64,000 bases of DNA from Pseudomonas abyssi (GCF_002307495.1 NZ_NTMR01000003.1:248001-312000), one strand, 5' to 3'. Positions 43,783-53,125 are shown, numbered from the stretch's first letter. Translations and numbers: made by a program. The notes: generated by a model from the sequence alone, not told the origin.

Positions 43783-43986
43783 CTAGGGCCTGTTGTCGTT
43801 TCGTTAGCCCGCCTGTTGCAGCCTGTAAAGCCGCCAATCAAGGAGCGAGAAGCGTAGCGTGGTCATTCCACGTGAGCGACGAGCGACGCCGAGTGGCGGC
43901 TTTACAGGCGCAACCTCGGCGGCCCCACCCCGAGGGCCGGGGGCATTTTTCGGCAGGCGGATGAACGAAACGGCAACAGGCCCTAG
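43783..43986. mobile_element. MITE-like element, repeat family 2 (204 bp)
   Basis: Both ends begin with CTAG followed by GGCCTGTTG, and the terminal inverted repeats extend about 33 bp with few mismatches (left CTAGGGCCTGTTGTCGTTTC, right complement CTAGGGCCTGTTGCCGTTTC). Inside, GCCTGTAAAGCCGCCA (43821-43836) pairs perfectly with 43894-43909, and CGTGG...CCACG forms a small inner hairpin. No open reading frame of note. The CTA(G) at both borders could be a target duplication of an IS5-type transposase. It fills the gap between rhlG and speA. Confidence 0.75.
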
Positions 43987-44060
43987 AGTCGCCAACGGAA
44001 CTGTTGTCACGAACAAGGTTCACAATGGCGAGCCCAACCAGCGAGTAGAGTGAGGAAGCA

Positions 44061-45980
44061 ATGGGATCTGTTCGACGTTCGCGCAAAGAAGACGCATCGG
44101 CGTGGACCGTGGCCGACAGCCGCAGTGTCTACGGTATTCGCCATTGGGGCGCGGGGTATTTCAACGTCAATGAACAGGGTCATGTCGAGGTCATGCCGCG
44201 CGGTCCGCAGGCGGGCAGCATCGACCTGCACGAGCTGGTAGGGCAACTGCGCGAGAGCGGGCTGGATCTGCCGTTGCTGGTGCGTTTTCCGGACATTCTG
44301 CAGGCGCGCGTGCGTCAGTTGACTGGCGCCTTTGACCGTAACATCGAGGCGCTGGAGTATGGCGCGGGCTACACCGCGCTTTATCCGATCAAGGTCAACC
44401 AGCAGGAAGCGGTGGTAGAAAACGTGATTGCCACCGAGAACGTCTCCATTGGCCTGGAGGCGGGTTCCAAGCCGGAATTGATGGCGGTGCTGGCGCTGGC
44501 GCCCAAGGGGGGCACCATCGTCTGCAATGGCTACAAGGATCGTGAGTTTATCCATCTGGCGCTGATTGGCCAGAAGCTCGGCCACAAGGTGTTCATCGTA
44601 ATCGAGAAGGAGTCTGAGGTCCGTCTGGTGATCGAGGAGGCCGAGAAGCTCGGTGTCACGCCTCAGGTTGGCCTGCGTGTGCGGCTGTCATCGCTGGCGT
44701 CCAGCAAGTGGGCCGACACCGGCGGCGAGAAGTCCAAGTTCGGGCTTTCTGCCGCCCAGCTGCTGCGCGTGGTCGATACCTTTCGGGCAGCTAATCTGCA
44801 GGACGGCGTGCGCTTGCTGCATTTTCACATGGGGTCGCAGATTGCCAATCTGGCGGACTATCAGCACGGTTTTCGTGAAGCGATTCGCTACTTTGGCGAG
44901 CTGCGCGCGCTGGGGCTGCCGGTCGACCATATCGATGTGGGCGGCGGCTTGGGCGTCGACTACGACGGCACGCATTCGCGCAACGCCAGCTCCATCAACT
45001 ATGACGTCAATGAGTACGCGCAGACGGTGGTGGGCATGTTGCGTGATTTCTGCGACGAGCAGGGACTGCCGCATCCGCACATCTTCTCTGAGAGTGGTCG
45101 GGCGATGACTGCGCATCATGCGGTGCTGGTAGTGCAGGTAACGGACGTTGAGCGCTACAACGACGTGATGCCCGAGATCGAGGACCTGGACGAGTTGCCG
45201 GCGGTGGTCCGCAACCTGGTCCGTCTGCAGGATCAGCATGACATCGAAATGGTCACCGAGACCTACTGGCGCGCGACGCACTATATGGCCGATGTGGCCG
45301 CGCAGTACGCCGAGGGCAAGCTCAGCCTGTCCGAGAAGGCGCTGGCAGAGCAGTGCTACTACGCCCTGTGCAACCGCTTGCATGTGCAGCTTAAAGCGCG
45401 TCAGCGCTCCCATCGTCAGGTGCTGGATGAGCTGAATGACAAGATGGCCGACAAGTACATCTGCAACTTCTCCGTATTCCAGAGCCTGCCTGATACTTGG
45501 GCGATTGATCAGGTGCTGCCGATCGTGCCGCTGGACCGGCTGGAAGAAGAGCCGCTGCGTCGCGCGGTGCTGCAGGATCTGACCTGTGATTCGGATGGCA
45601 AGATACGTCACTACGTCGATGAGCAGAGCATCGAGAACACGCTGCCGGTGCATGATCTGCGTGAGGGTGAGGACTATTTGCTGGGGATTTTCCTGGTGGG
45701 TGCTTATCAGGAAATTCTCGGCGATATGCACAACCTGTTCGGTGACACTGATTCGGTCAACGTTTACCTGCGCTCTGACGGCCGCGTAGTGCACGGTGGT
45801 ATCGAAACGCACGACACCATCGAAGACATGCTGCGCTACGTGCACTTTGCGCCGGATGAGCTGGTCACGCTGTATCGGGACAAGGTGGCGGGTGCGCGTC
45901 TGAGCCCAGCCGAACGCACCCGTTTTTTGGATGCGCTGCGACTTGGGCTGACGCGATCTTCTTACCTCAACGCCGAGTAA
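44061..45980 (+). CDS. speA: Biosynthetic arginine decarboxylase
   Basis: 639 residues. Start [27 protein letters not shown] is the SpeA pattern; the PLP lysine is in [32 protein letters not shown] and [15 protein letters not shown] are the alanine-racemase-fold motifs; the C-terminal [20 protein letters not shown] is also SpeA-like. Makes agmatine from arginine for putrescine synthesis. The ATG has GAGGA six bases upstream. A MITE-like element lies just before and a family-1 element begins 8 bases after the stop, so it is probably a single-gene unit. Confidence 0.95.
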   Translation: MGSVRRSRKEDASAWTVADSRSVYGIRHWGAGYFNVNEQGHVEVMPRGPQAGSIDLHELVGQLRESGLDLPLLVRFPDILQARVRQLTGAFDRNIEALEYGAGYTALYPIKVNQQEAVVENVIATENVSIGLEAGSKPELMAVLALAPKGGTIVCNGYKDREFIHLALIGQKLGHKVFIVIEKESEVRLVIEEAEKLGVTPQVGLRVRLSSLASSKWADTGGEKSKFGLSAAQLLRVVDTFRAANLQDGVRLLHFHMGSQIANLADYQHGFREAIRYFGELRALGLPVDHIDVGGGLGVDYDGTHSRNASSINYDVNEYAQTVVGMLRDFCDEQGLPHPHIFSESGRAMTAHHAVLVVQVTDVERYNDVMPEIEDLDELPAVVRNLVRLQDQHDIEMVTETYWRATHYMADVAAQYAEGKLSLSEKALAEQCYYALCNRLHVQLKARQRSHRQVLDELNDKMADKYICNFSVFQSLPDTWAIDQVLPIVPLDRLEEEPLRRAVLQDLTCDSDGKIRHYVDEQSIENTLPVHDLREGEDYLLGIFLVGAYQEILGDMHNLFGDTDSVNVYLRSDGRVVHGGIETHDTIEDMLRYVHFAPDELVTLYRDKVAGARLSPAERTRFLDALRLGLTRSSYLNAE

Positions 45981-45988
45981 CCTGGTGT

Positions 45989-46256
45989 TAAGGAAGCACT
46001 GATTAATTCCGCATGCCCTCTGGCGTTCAGGCTGGGCTGCAATCAAGGCGTGGTTTCGAAGGCATGTCGGGACCTGTCGAGAAATCTCAACGCAGAGTGC
46101 GGCCCAGCCTGAACGCCCCGTAGGGCGAGCGCTCAAGCATGCATCTGCTGCGTTGCGCTGCTTGCCAATAGCACCACTATTGGCTGTACATCGCGCCTTG
46201 CATCTGCACGCTTGAGCACTCGCAGAGGGCGTGTGGAATTGGTCAGTGCTTCCTTA
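45989..46256. mobile_element. MITE-like element, full copy of repeat family 1 (268 bp)
   Basis: Terminal inverted repeats of about 30 bp with few mismatches: left TAAGGAAGCACTGATTAATT, right complement TAAGGAAGCACTGACCAATT. Two internal inverted-repeat modules: GGCGTTCAGGCTGGGC with GCCCAGCCTGAACGCC, and GCGAGCGCTCAAGC...GCTTGAGCACTCGC, the latter enclosing GCCAATA/TATTGGC. No open reading frame. The right border supplies the TAA stop of the thioesterase gene. Shorter copies of the same family occur at 16.0, 24.1 and 26.1 kb. Confidence 0.8.
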
Positions 46257-46970
46257 GGCCGCCTGTTTCTGCAAGCTGATCCAGGTGGCCTCGGCCCAGG
46301 CTACTGGCTGGCCGTCTGCTGTATAGAGGGCGGTGCCGGCCTGGTGCTTGCGGCCATCGTGGGCGATGGCCCAGCCGGTCACGACCAGTTGCTCACCGAC
46401 CTTGATCGGGCGTTCGATGTGCGCCGCAAAGCGGCCTAGCAGCGCCACGCCGGCCTGATCTTTCACGGCAAAGTAACCGGGACAATCCAGCGCCGCCCAG
46501 ACAAACTCCGGGGCCACAGTGCCGTCGCCGGCGTCCAGGGTGCTGTCCGGCGTCCAGGCGCAGGCGACGGTATCGTTGCGACCGGTCACCGGGCCGGTGT
46601 GCAGCAGCAGGCCATCGTGCTCACAGCGGTCGGTACCGCAGACAAAGCAACCGGGCAGGCCATGCTGCTCGTAGCCGCTGAAGCGGGGGCGGGCGGCTTC
46701 GGCGTCGGCCAGGCTGACGGCGGGCGGTGGCGTCAACGCAAACTGATAGGGGCGGGCACTGCCGAGCAGGGTCTCGCCCTGCAGCAGGCGGGCACCGTCC
46801 GCGTCGCGTACGATCACAAGGTCGGTGTCTAGTGGCGGCGGAGCATGCAGGGTGACCTGGCAGGGCTCGTTCATGGCCTTGGCCAGCAGGCCGCAGACGT
46901 AGCCGCCGTTGCCACTGTTGGGTGGGCCGCAGAAACGTTTGCGGATCATGGTCGGTATCGTGTTTTGCAT
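46254..46970 (-). CDS. Thioesterase-like (hotdog-fold) protein in the dehalogenase operon
   Basis: 238 residues from the ATG at 46968-46970, with AAGGA seven bases upstream; a longer reading frame upstream runs through the neighbouring gene. The start RFCGPPNSGNGGYVCGLLA, the middle GCFVCGTDRCEHDGLLL and the end WAIAHDGRKHQAGTALYTADGQPVAWAEATW are those of a double-hotdog thioesterase-like family; no catalytic residue can be assigned confidently. It is the last gene of a three-gene operon, 10 bases after the halohydrin dehalogenase-like gene. The TAA stop lies in the terminal repeat of the adjacent mobile element. An acyl-CoA thioesterase role is inference. Confidence 0.6.
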   Translation of the reverse strand: MQNTIPTMIRKRFCGPPNSGNGGYVCGLLAKAMNEPCQVTLHAPPPLDTDLVIVRDADGARLLQGETLLGSARPYQFALTPPPAVSLADAEAARPRFSGYEQHGLPGCFVCGTDRCEHDGLLLHTGPVTGRNDTVACAWTPDSTLDAGDGTVAPEFVWAALDCPGYFAVKDQAGVALLGRFAAHIERPIKVGEQLVVTGWAIAHDGRKHQAGTALYTADGQPVAWAEATWISLQKQAA

Positions 46971-46980
46971 CGTAAATTCC

Positions 46981-47661
46981 TTAATGACTCCAGCCGCCGC
47001 AGACCGGGAATACCTGGCCAACGAAACAGTTCGCCGCGTCCGAGCACAGATAGGCGGCAAAGTGGCTGTCTTCTTCTGCCGAGACCAGTCGCCCGAGCGG
47101 CACTTCGCGCTGCAGGCGCGCCTGAAACGCCGGGTTGGCCTGAATCTCGGGTGGGAAATAGGTGGGGTTGTCGACAAAGTTCTGGGCGATGGCGTTGACC
47201 TGCACGCCCTTGCCTGCGACCTCCGCGCCCACGGCCTGCACCCAGGCCAGCTGCGCACCGCGTGCAGCGCTGTAGCTCGAAGCTCGCTTCATGCCGCGCA
47301 GGGCCGAGGCGCTGCCCATCAGCACAATCTTGCCATGGCCGCGCTCGGTCATGGCTGGCAGGACGGCGCGGGCGAATCGTGGCAGCGGGTCGACCATGTG
47401 GCGAAACAGCAGGCCCCACTCTTCATCCTCTACCTGATCGGCCGGTGTGCTTGGCGCGGGCACGCCCAGATTCAGTAGCAGCACGTCAAGGCTGCCTGCT
47501 TCGGCGATCAGCTTCTGGGGCGCCTTCGGGTCCAGAAAGTCGCGGTTGTCAGCCACGACCTCCGCGCCGCAGGCTTGCAGTGTGCGTTGCAAAGCGGGCC
47601 CCATGAAGTCCCCTGCCTGGGTCAGCAGGATGCGCTTGTTACTCAGATCACACAGGCTCAT
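46981..47661 (-). CDS. Halohydrin dehalogenase-like SDR-fold protein
   Basis: 226 residues. The usual SDR motif TGxxxGxG is missing; the nucleotide loop is T14-QAGD-F19-M-G21, matching T-X4-F-X-G. The catalytic set is S117-X12-Y130-X3-R134, with Arg replacing the SDR lysine. Both patterns are the published signatures of halohydrin dehalogenases. The loop NFVDNPTYFPPE and VPLGRL near the C-terminus also resembles the halide-pocket region of that family. Such enzymes turn vicinal haloalcohols into epoxides without a cofactor. The next gene upstream in the operon encodes an epoxide-hydrolase-like protein, which supports the call. Activity and substrate are not known. Confidence 0.78.
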   Translation of the reverse strand: MSLCDLSNKRILLTQAGDFMGPALQRTLQACGAEVVADNRDFLDPKAPQKLIAEAGSLDVLLLNLGVPAPSTPADQVEDEEWGLLFRHMVDPLPRFARAVLPAMTERGHGKIVLMGSASALRGMKRASSYSAARGAQLAWVQAVGAEVAGKGVQVNAIAQNFVDNPTYFPPEIQANPAFQARLQREVPLGRLVSAEEDSHFAAYLCSDAANCFVGQVFPVCGGWSH

Positions 47662-47676
47662 CGTTCTTCTCCCTTG

Positions 47677-48645
47677 TCAGGTTGCGGGGAAGTAGCGCTC
47701 CAGAAACGGCAGTAGCAAGCTGTTTACCTCGGACGGCTTCTCTGCCTGAATCCAGTGGCCGCAGTCGGCGATCACATGCTGTTCGACCTGCGGCACCACG
47801 CTGGGCATTTTCTTGATGGTATAGGCTTCCAATGTGCCGACCGGGTCACGATCGCCGATCAGGAACAGGGCAGGTTGCTCGATCTGGCGGCCAGCCAGCG
47901 ACTCGGTACGTTCCCAGTTGCGCTCAAAGTTGCGATACCAGTTGATCGGGCCGCGGAAACCGCTTTGCTCAAAGGTTTTGACGTAGACCTCGAAGGCCTC
48001 GTCGGAGCACCAGGCGGGCGGCTTGCCCGGGTCGCTGTAGTCCTCGAGCCAGGCCGAGTCGGCCGGTTTGTCCTGCACCAGGGCGCCGCCTTCCTGATTG
48101 TCCAGTCCGTGCATCATCAGGCGCATGGTGCGCGGGATATCCGCGGCCAGTTCGGCTTCGGCCGGGCCCTGAGTCTGGAAGTACAGCATGTAATGAAATT
48201 TGTCCTTGTAGGCCTCGCGCATCATGTTGATTGCCGGCTGACGCGGGCGCCCGCCGAAGGGCACCGACAGGCCGCACACCGCCTTGACGCGGGCCGGCTC
48301 CAGTAGCGCCAGGTGCCAGGCAATGGGGGCGCCCCAGTCGTGGCCGAGCATGGCTACCTGCTCGTGGCCAAAATGGTTCATCGCGCCCTGAATGTCGCCG
48401 CAGATGGTGATCAGGTCATAGGCCTCGACCGCCTCTGGCGCCTCGGTCGCACCGTAACCGCGCATTTCCGGGGCAAACACGCGATAGCCCTGGGCCGCCA
48501 GCGCCGTGATTTGATGACGCCACGAGTACCAGCACTCCGGGAATCCATGCAGCAGCCAGACCGGCTTGCCGCTCTCCGGGCCTGCGATATGCACGCTGAG
48601 CTGAATGCCGTTGACCTTGATCAGTTGTTGTTTTGTCTGCTGCAT
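47677..48645 (-). CDS. Epoxide-hydrolase-like alpha/beta hydrolase
   Basis: 322 residues from the ATG at 48643-48645 with GGAGAG upstream; a longer frame adds 26 unrelated residues. Motifs: HGFPE (33-37) oxyanion loop, nucleophile D103 in GHDWGAP, acid in IGDRDPVGT, catalytic His in ADCGHWIQAEKP, and lid tyrosines (FHYMLYFQ and NWYRNFERNW) that in soluble epoxide hydrolases polarise the epoxide oxygen. Haloalkane dehalogenases share HDWG but lack the tyrosine pair. First gene of the operon with the halohydrin dehalogenase-like gene (15 bases apart) and the thioesterase-like gene. Together they could take a haloalcohol through an epoxide to a diol (inferred). Confidence 0.8.
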   Translation of the reverse strand: MQQTKQQLIKVNGIQLSVHIAGPESGKPVWLLHGFPECWYSWRHQITALAAQGYRVFAPEMRGYGATEAPEAVEAYDLITICGDIQGAMNHFGHEQVAMLGHDWGAPIAWHLALLEPARVKAVCGLSVPFGGRPRQPAINMMREAYKDKFHYMLYFQTQGPAEAELAADIPRTMRLMMHGLDNQEGGALVQDKPADSAWLEDYSDPGKPPAWCSDEAFEVYVKTFEQSGFRGPINWYRNFERNWERTESLAGRQIEQPALFLIGDRDPVGTLEAYTIKKMPSVVPQVEQHVIADCGHWIQAEKPSEVNSLLLPFLERYFPAT

Positions 48646-48867
48646 ACTGCTCTCCAATGAGTCCTGAGGCCACACTATGGCAAATCGGCGGCGATATGGC
48701 GCGATTGTCGCATGCGCATTCACCAGCCGAAGTGTCGACTATCGGTGCGGTGCATGATTCGTGCGCAGAGCGGCTCGCGGTTGCCTGGGCGGCGCGGGTT
48801 TTAGGCTGAGCTATGCTCAGGTTGCTGGGCCAAAAAGTCGTGTGGGCATCGTAAATAAGGAAAGGCG

Positions 48868-51734
48868 ATGAGCAAAGCGCGTCCGTGGATTACCTTGCAG
48901 GGCCTGATCGCTGTCTCGATTGTGATCTGTCTGCTGACCATGCTGGCGGTCACTGCGCTGCAGGGCTATCGGGGGGCGCGTGCGGTGCTGGTTGCGGCGG
49001 CATCGGATTCGGCCAAGCAGATTGGCGCGTTGCTCAATGAGCGCGCCGAGCGTTTGCTGTCGCCTGGCGAGAATGCGTTGAGCATTCTGGTGCACGATCC
49101 GCTGGTCACCGCCGACTCGCTGCGCGAGCGGGCGAGCCGCATGCCAGCCCTGGCTCAATTGCTGGGTGACGGTAGAACGGTGAGTGCCGTGTATGCCGGC
49201 TACCCCGATGGTGAGTTCTTTCTTGTGCGCCGGGTGCCCGATGGGGGCTCGATCGCTACCAGCTCCCGGAGGGGACGCATTTTCTGGTGCAGTCGGTTGA
49301 GCGCGATGGCGAGCGCATGCTCGGACGTTGGCTGTTCTTCAATGCGGAGCTGCAGCAGACCGGCAGCAGGCCGGTACCCGAATACCGATATGACCCCCGT
49401 GAGCGGCCTTGGTACCAGCTGGCGCAGACCCGCGACGGGGTGGTGCTGACCGAACCCTATCTCTTCTTCACCACTCATCAGGTTGGTCTGACCATGGCGC
49501 GGCGCAGCAAGCTGACCGGCGTGGTGATGGGGCTGGATGCGGCCGTGGATGACCTGGCCGTTGAGGTCAAGGACATGCACCTGACGCCCGGCACGGAGAT
49601 GGCGATTGTCAGCGGAGAGCGGGTTGTTACCTATCCGGACATGGACCGCCTGATCGTGCTGGAAGGCGCGCAGGAGCCGCGATTGGCCACCATTGAGGAG
49701 CTAGGCGTGCCGGTGCTGAGCGAGCTGGCAGCAATGGATGCCGATCCTGCGGAGGTGGCACTGCTGTCACGCGATGACGGTGACTGGTACGTCATCAGCC
49801 TGCCACTGACTCGCATTGGCGATGAGCTCGGTCGGGTGCTGATTGCCATGCCCGGTAAGGAGATGCTGGCCGGGGTTGTGGGTATTCTGCGTCAGCAGGC
49901 GACCTGGGCGCTGGTGTTGCTGTTGCTGCTGGTACTGGTGGGTTGGGCGCTGGGCCAGCGTTTGGGCGGGCCGCTCAAGGCGCTGGCTGATCAGGTGGGT
50001 GGTCTGGCCAACATGGACTTCAGTCAGAAGATCGGTGTGCGTTCGCGCATTCGCGAGGTCAACGAACTCGGCGGTGTGCTCAGCCGAATGGCGGGGGCGA
50101 TCAATCATTTTCAGCAGATTTCACTGGCGCTGAGTCGCGAGACGCGCCTGGAGCGCATGCTTGATGTGGTGTTGGGCCACTTGATCGCGATGGCCAAAGG
50201 ACGTGGCGGGGCGGTGTTTCTGTATGAGGAGCAGAGCGGTGAGTTGAGGCTGGCCAGTGGTATCAATGACGAGCATTACCCGCAGTCGTTGACGCTGGAT
50301 GAGGAGCTGCGCAGTAAGCCGGAGCAGGTGCTGGCGGCACGTCTGGACCGGGATCATCGCTATATGACGCTGGCTCTGCGAGACCGTCAGGAAAATCTGA
50401 TCGGCGTGCTTGCGGTAGAGGTCTCGCCGCTATTGACCTCAAACATGGTCAAGAGTCTGCGCCAGTTTCTGGAGAGCCTGTCCGGTACCCTGGCTGTTGC
50501 CATCGAAACGCGCCAGCTGTTCGATGACCAGCAGGTGTTGATGGAGTCGATCATTCGTCTGCTGGCCACGGCCATTGACGCCAAGTCGCCCTACACCGGC
50601 GGACACTGCGATCGTGTGCCGCAGCTGGCCGAGATGTTGCTCCACCGTGCCTTGGCCTCGGAAAGTGGCGCACTGGCTGAGTTCTCGATGGATGAAGAAC
50701 AACGCTATGCCTTCCGCATTGCGGCCTGGATGCATGACTGCGGCAAGATCACCAGCCCTGAATACGTAGTCGACAAGGCCACCAAGCTGGAAACCATCTA
50801 CAACCGCATTCATGAGGTTCGCACGCGCTTTGAGGTGCTGTGGCGAGATGCGGAGATTCGCTATTGGCAGGGCGTTGCCGAAGGGCGAGACGAGGCGGAG
50901 CTGGCCGCCGAGTTGGCGCAGACCCGACAACGTCTGCAGGCCGAATTTGACGAAGTGGCCAAGGCAAACGTCGGTGGCGAGTTCATGCGCGAGCAGGACG
51001 TCGAGCGCTTACGACAGATTGCCGAGCAAACCTGGGTGCGCCACTTTGACGACCGGCTCGGTCTGTCGCAGGAAGAAATGCAGCAGTTGCAGGCCGTGCC
51101 AGCGCCGGCACTGCCGGTGGTTGAGCGCCTGCTCAGCGACAAGCCCGAGCACAAGGTGCCCTGGGGGGATCGCAAACCGCCTGTGGCCAAGGATGATCCG
51201 CGTAACATCTGGGGCTTTGACATGGATGCGCCGCAATACAGCTTTGACCGCGGTGAGCTGCACAACCTGTCCATTCAGCGTGGCACGCTGACGGCGGAAG
51301 AGCGCTTCAAGATCAACGATCACATCGTGCAGACCCTGATCATGCTCAGTACCTTGCCGTTCCCCCGGGCGCTGCGCGATGTACCGCAGCTGGCCGCAAC
51401 ACACCACGAGAAGCTCGATGGCACCGGCTATCCGCGTCGGCTGGGTGACGATCAGCTGTCGGTGCCCGATCGGGTGCTGGCCATTGCCGACATCTTTGAA
51501 GCGCTGACGGCGGCGGACCGCCCGTACAAGCCGGCAAAAACGCTGTCCGAGGCCGTCAGAATCATGCTGTTCATGGCCAAGGATCGGCATATCGACGGAG
51601 AGCTGCTCGCGCTGTTTTTGCGCACCGGTGTGCACGAGCAATACGGTCAGCTGTTCCTGCAGCCGCAGCAGTGCGATCAGGTCGATGTGGAAGGGTGTCT
51701 GGCTCAGTTGCGAGAGTGGCAAGTGATCGCCTGA
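48868..51734 (+). pseudogene. HD-GYP sensor protein gene split by a frameshift
   Basis: The first frame (48868 onward) gives an N-terminal membrane segment and the start of a Cache-like periplasmic sensor up to FFLVRRVPDG. The second frame, which ends at 51734, continues the same protein from LDRYQLPEGTHFLVQSVERDGERML. The frames meet at a run of five G (49243-49247): one extra G restores a single protein of about 955 residues. The rest has a second membrane helix (ATWALVLLLLLVLVGWALG), HAMP, a GAF-like domain and an HD-GYP domain (WMHDCGKI, ATHHEKLDGTGYP). HD-GYP enzymes degrade c-di-GMP. It may be a real mutation, slippage or an assembly error. Confidence 0.8.
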
Positions 51735-51783
51735 TCGCCTCCTTGTTGTTGACCGCAGATGACAGAAATGTGGCAATCTGTCC

Positions 51784-51813
51784 GGCTGCTGGTGACTTGG
51801 ATCACCAGCAGCC
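51784..51813. repeat. Perfect 12-bp inverted repeat in the leader of the acyltransferase gene
   Basis: GGCTGCTGGTGA, loop CTTGGA, TCACCAGCAGCC, 24 bases before the ATG at 51838. No T-run follows, so it is either a factor-assisted terminator of the HD-GYP gene or a leader structure. Confidence 0.55.
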
Positions 51814-51837
51814 GTGAGTCTGAACAAGAGAGCTGTC

Positions 51838-52593
51838 ATGTTGAGCCTGTCGCCCGTTGCTGAATCTGCCACCTTGCTGCGCCGCATCGGCGTGGTTGTC
51901 GGTTCTGTTCTGGTTACCCTGGGATACTGCCTGGATGTGCTCTGGCGAGCTGCTGCCAGACGGCTGGATCGCGCGCGGGTGGATCGCTACACGCGCGGCT
52001 GGGCGGCGGCCTTGCTCAGGTTGGTGCGCCTGCAGGTCAGTGTCTTTGGTACGCCTCCGGACTTCAGTGACGGACGCCGCTATATCATTCTTTGCACCCA
52101 TGCCAGTCACTACGATATTCCGGTCAGCTTTGTGGCGTTGCCGGGCTCCATTCGCATGCTGGCCAAGTCGGAGTTGTATCGTATTCCGGTGCTGGGGTTG
52201 ACCATGCGCCTGGCGGAGTTCCCTTCAATCAATCGCCACAAGCGCAATCAGGCGCTGGCCGATCTGGCCCGCGCCCGGCAGATGATGGAGTCGGGTATTG
52301 TGCTCTGGGCTGCGCCGGAGGGGACGCGCTCGCGCACGGGTGAGTTGCTGCCGTTTAAAAAAGGATGTTTTCACCTGGCGCTGGATACCGAGGCGGTGAT
52401 CGTGCCGGTCGCCATTCGCGGTATCCACAGGGTGCTGCCGGCGCGCAGTTGGCGCTTCAACCTCGGGCAACAGGTGTCTGTGCACGTCGGCGAGCCGATT
52501 GACGCGGCGACCTACGCGCGTGAAGACCTGCCCGCGCTGATGGCCGAGACCCGCCAGCGGATTGCGGCGTTGCTGGGAGGCTCTGCGGTCTGA
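51838..52593 (+). CDS. 1-acyl-sn-glycerol-3-phosphate acyltransferase (PlsC family)
   Basis: 251 residues from the ATG at 51838; a GTG at 51814 is possible but would start at the foot of a hairpin. One N-terminal membrane segment (about 10-30), then the acyltransferase motifs HASHYD (HX4D catalytic), the KSELYRIPVLG block and the phosphate-binding EGTRSR, with VPVAIRG after it. It transfers an acyl chain in phospholipid synthesis or remodelling; whether it is the main PlsC or an accessory paralog cannot be told. It converges with the next small gene, one base between the stops. Confidence 0.87.
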   Translation: MLSLSPVAESATLLRRIGVVVGSVLVTLGYCLDVLWRAAARRLDRARVDRYTRGWAAALLRLVRLQVSVFGTPPDFSDGRRYIILCTHASHYDIPVSFVALPGSIRMLAKSELYRIPVLGLTMRLAEFPSINRHKRNQALADLARARQMMESGIVLWAAPEGTRSRTGELLPFKKGCFHLALDTEAVIVPVAIRGIHRVLPARSWRFNLGQQVSVHVGEPIDAATYAREDLPALMAETRQRIAALLGGSAV

Positions 52594-52594
52594 C

Positions 52595-53053
52595 TCAGCG
52601 CTGCCCTGACTCGTCAACGGCGAGGTGGAATTGCGCGCCTTCGGTTTCCAGTGGCGCGAGGGTACTGATGCAGTAGTCCAGCTCCTCCAGCAGATCGCGC
52701 ACCTTGTTGCTGTTCAGACCGCTGTGCGGGGATTTGCGCAGATGATGCTGGAGTGCTTCCAGGGTGCTCATGCCGGCCGCGACCGGCTGCCAGCTGACGT
52801 CTTCAATGCCCCATATCTGGCCGGTCTGTGGGTCGGGTTCCGGCACCGCCTTTTTGGCTTCATCGTCCAACATGGCGACGGCGGCCTGCAGTTCCAGTGC
52901 GGTGGTGTCGACAAAGCTGCTGAGCTCTGAGACGCCGAGTGTGCGGCACAGGCCGTCGAGCAGCTTCAGCTCGTTTCGCAGGGTATCCAGCAGACGGTCA
53001 TCTGGCTGAAATTGACGGTTCAGCAGGGTGTTCAGCCGCAGGGCGCTTGCCAC
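52595..53053 (-). CDS. Unrecognised small cytoplasmic protein
   Basis: 152 residues, no signal peptide or membrane segment. Predominantly helical, acidic; an N-terminal helical region (LLNRQFQPDDRLLDTLRNELKLLDGLCRTLGVSELSSFVD) and a C-terminal helix-rich part ending DYCISTLAPLETEGAQFHLAVDESGQR. I do not recognise the family. The base composition matches the neighbours and the reading frame shows normal Pseudomonas codon use, so it is likely a real conserved hypothetical gene. Possible function cannot be stated; it lies between an acyltransferase and a sigma-54 response regulator, with no overlap with either. Confidence 0.7.
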   Translation of the reverse strand: MASALRLNTLLNRQFQPDDRLLDTLRNELKLLDGLCRTLGVSELSSFVDTTALELQAAVAMLDDEAKKAVPEPDPQTGQIWGIEDVSWQPVAAGMSTLEALQHHLRKSPHSGLNSNKVRDLLEELDYCISTLAPLETEGAQFHLAVDESGQR

Positions 53054-53125
53054 AGTGTGCTCCTGAGTCGAGGGTGGTGGAACTCGAACTTTAACCTAGA
53101 GCGCCGCTGTCCTGCACTGCCATGC

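Noticed and set aside
47969-48277. Minus-strand secondary frame within the epoxide hydrolase gene
   Set aside because: Shadow frame rich in Arg/Gly; the main frame has the catalytic triad.
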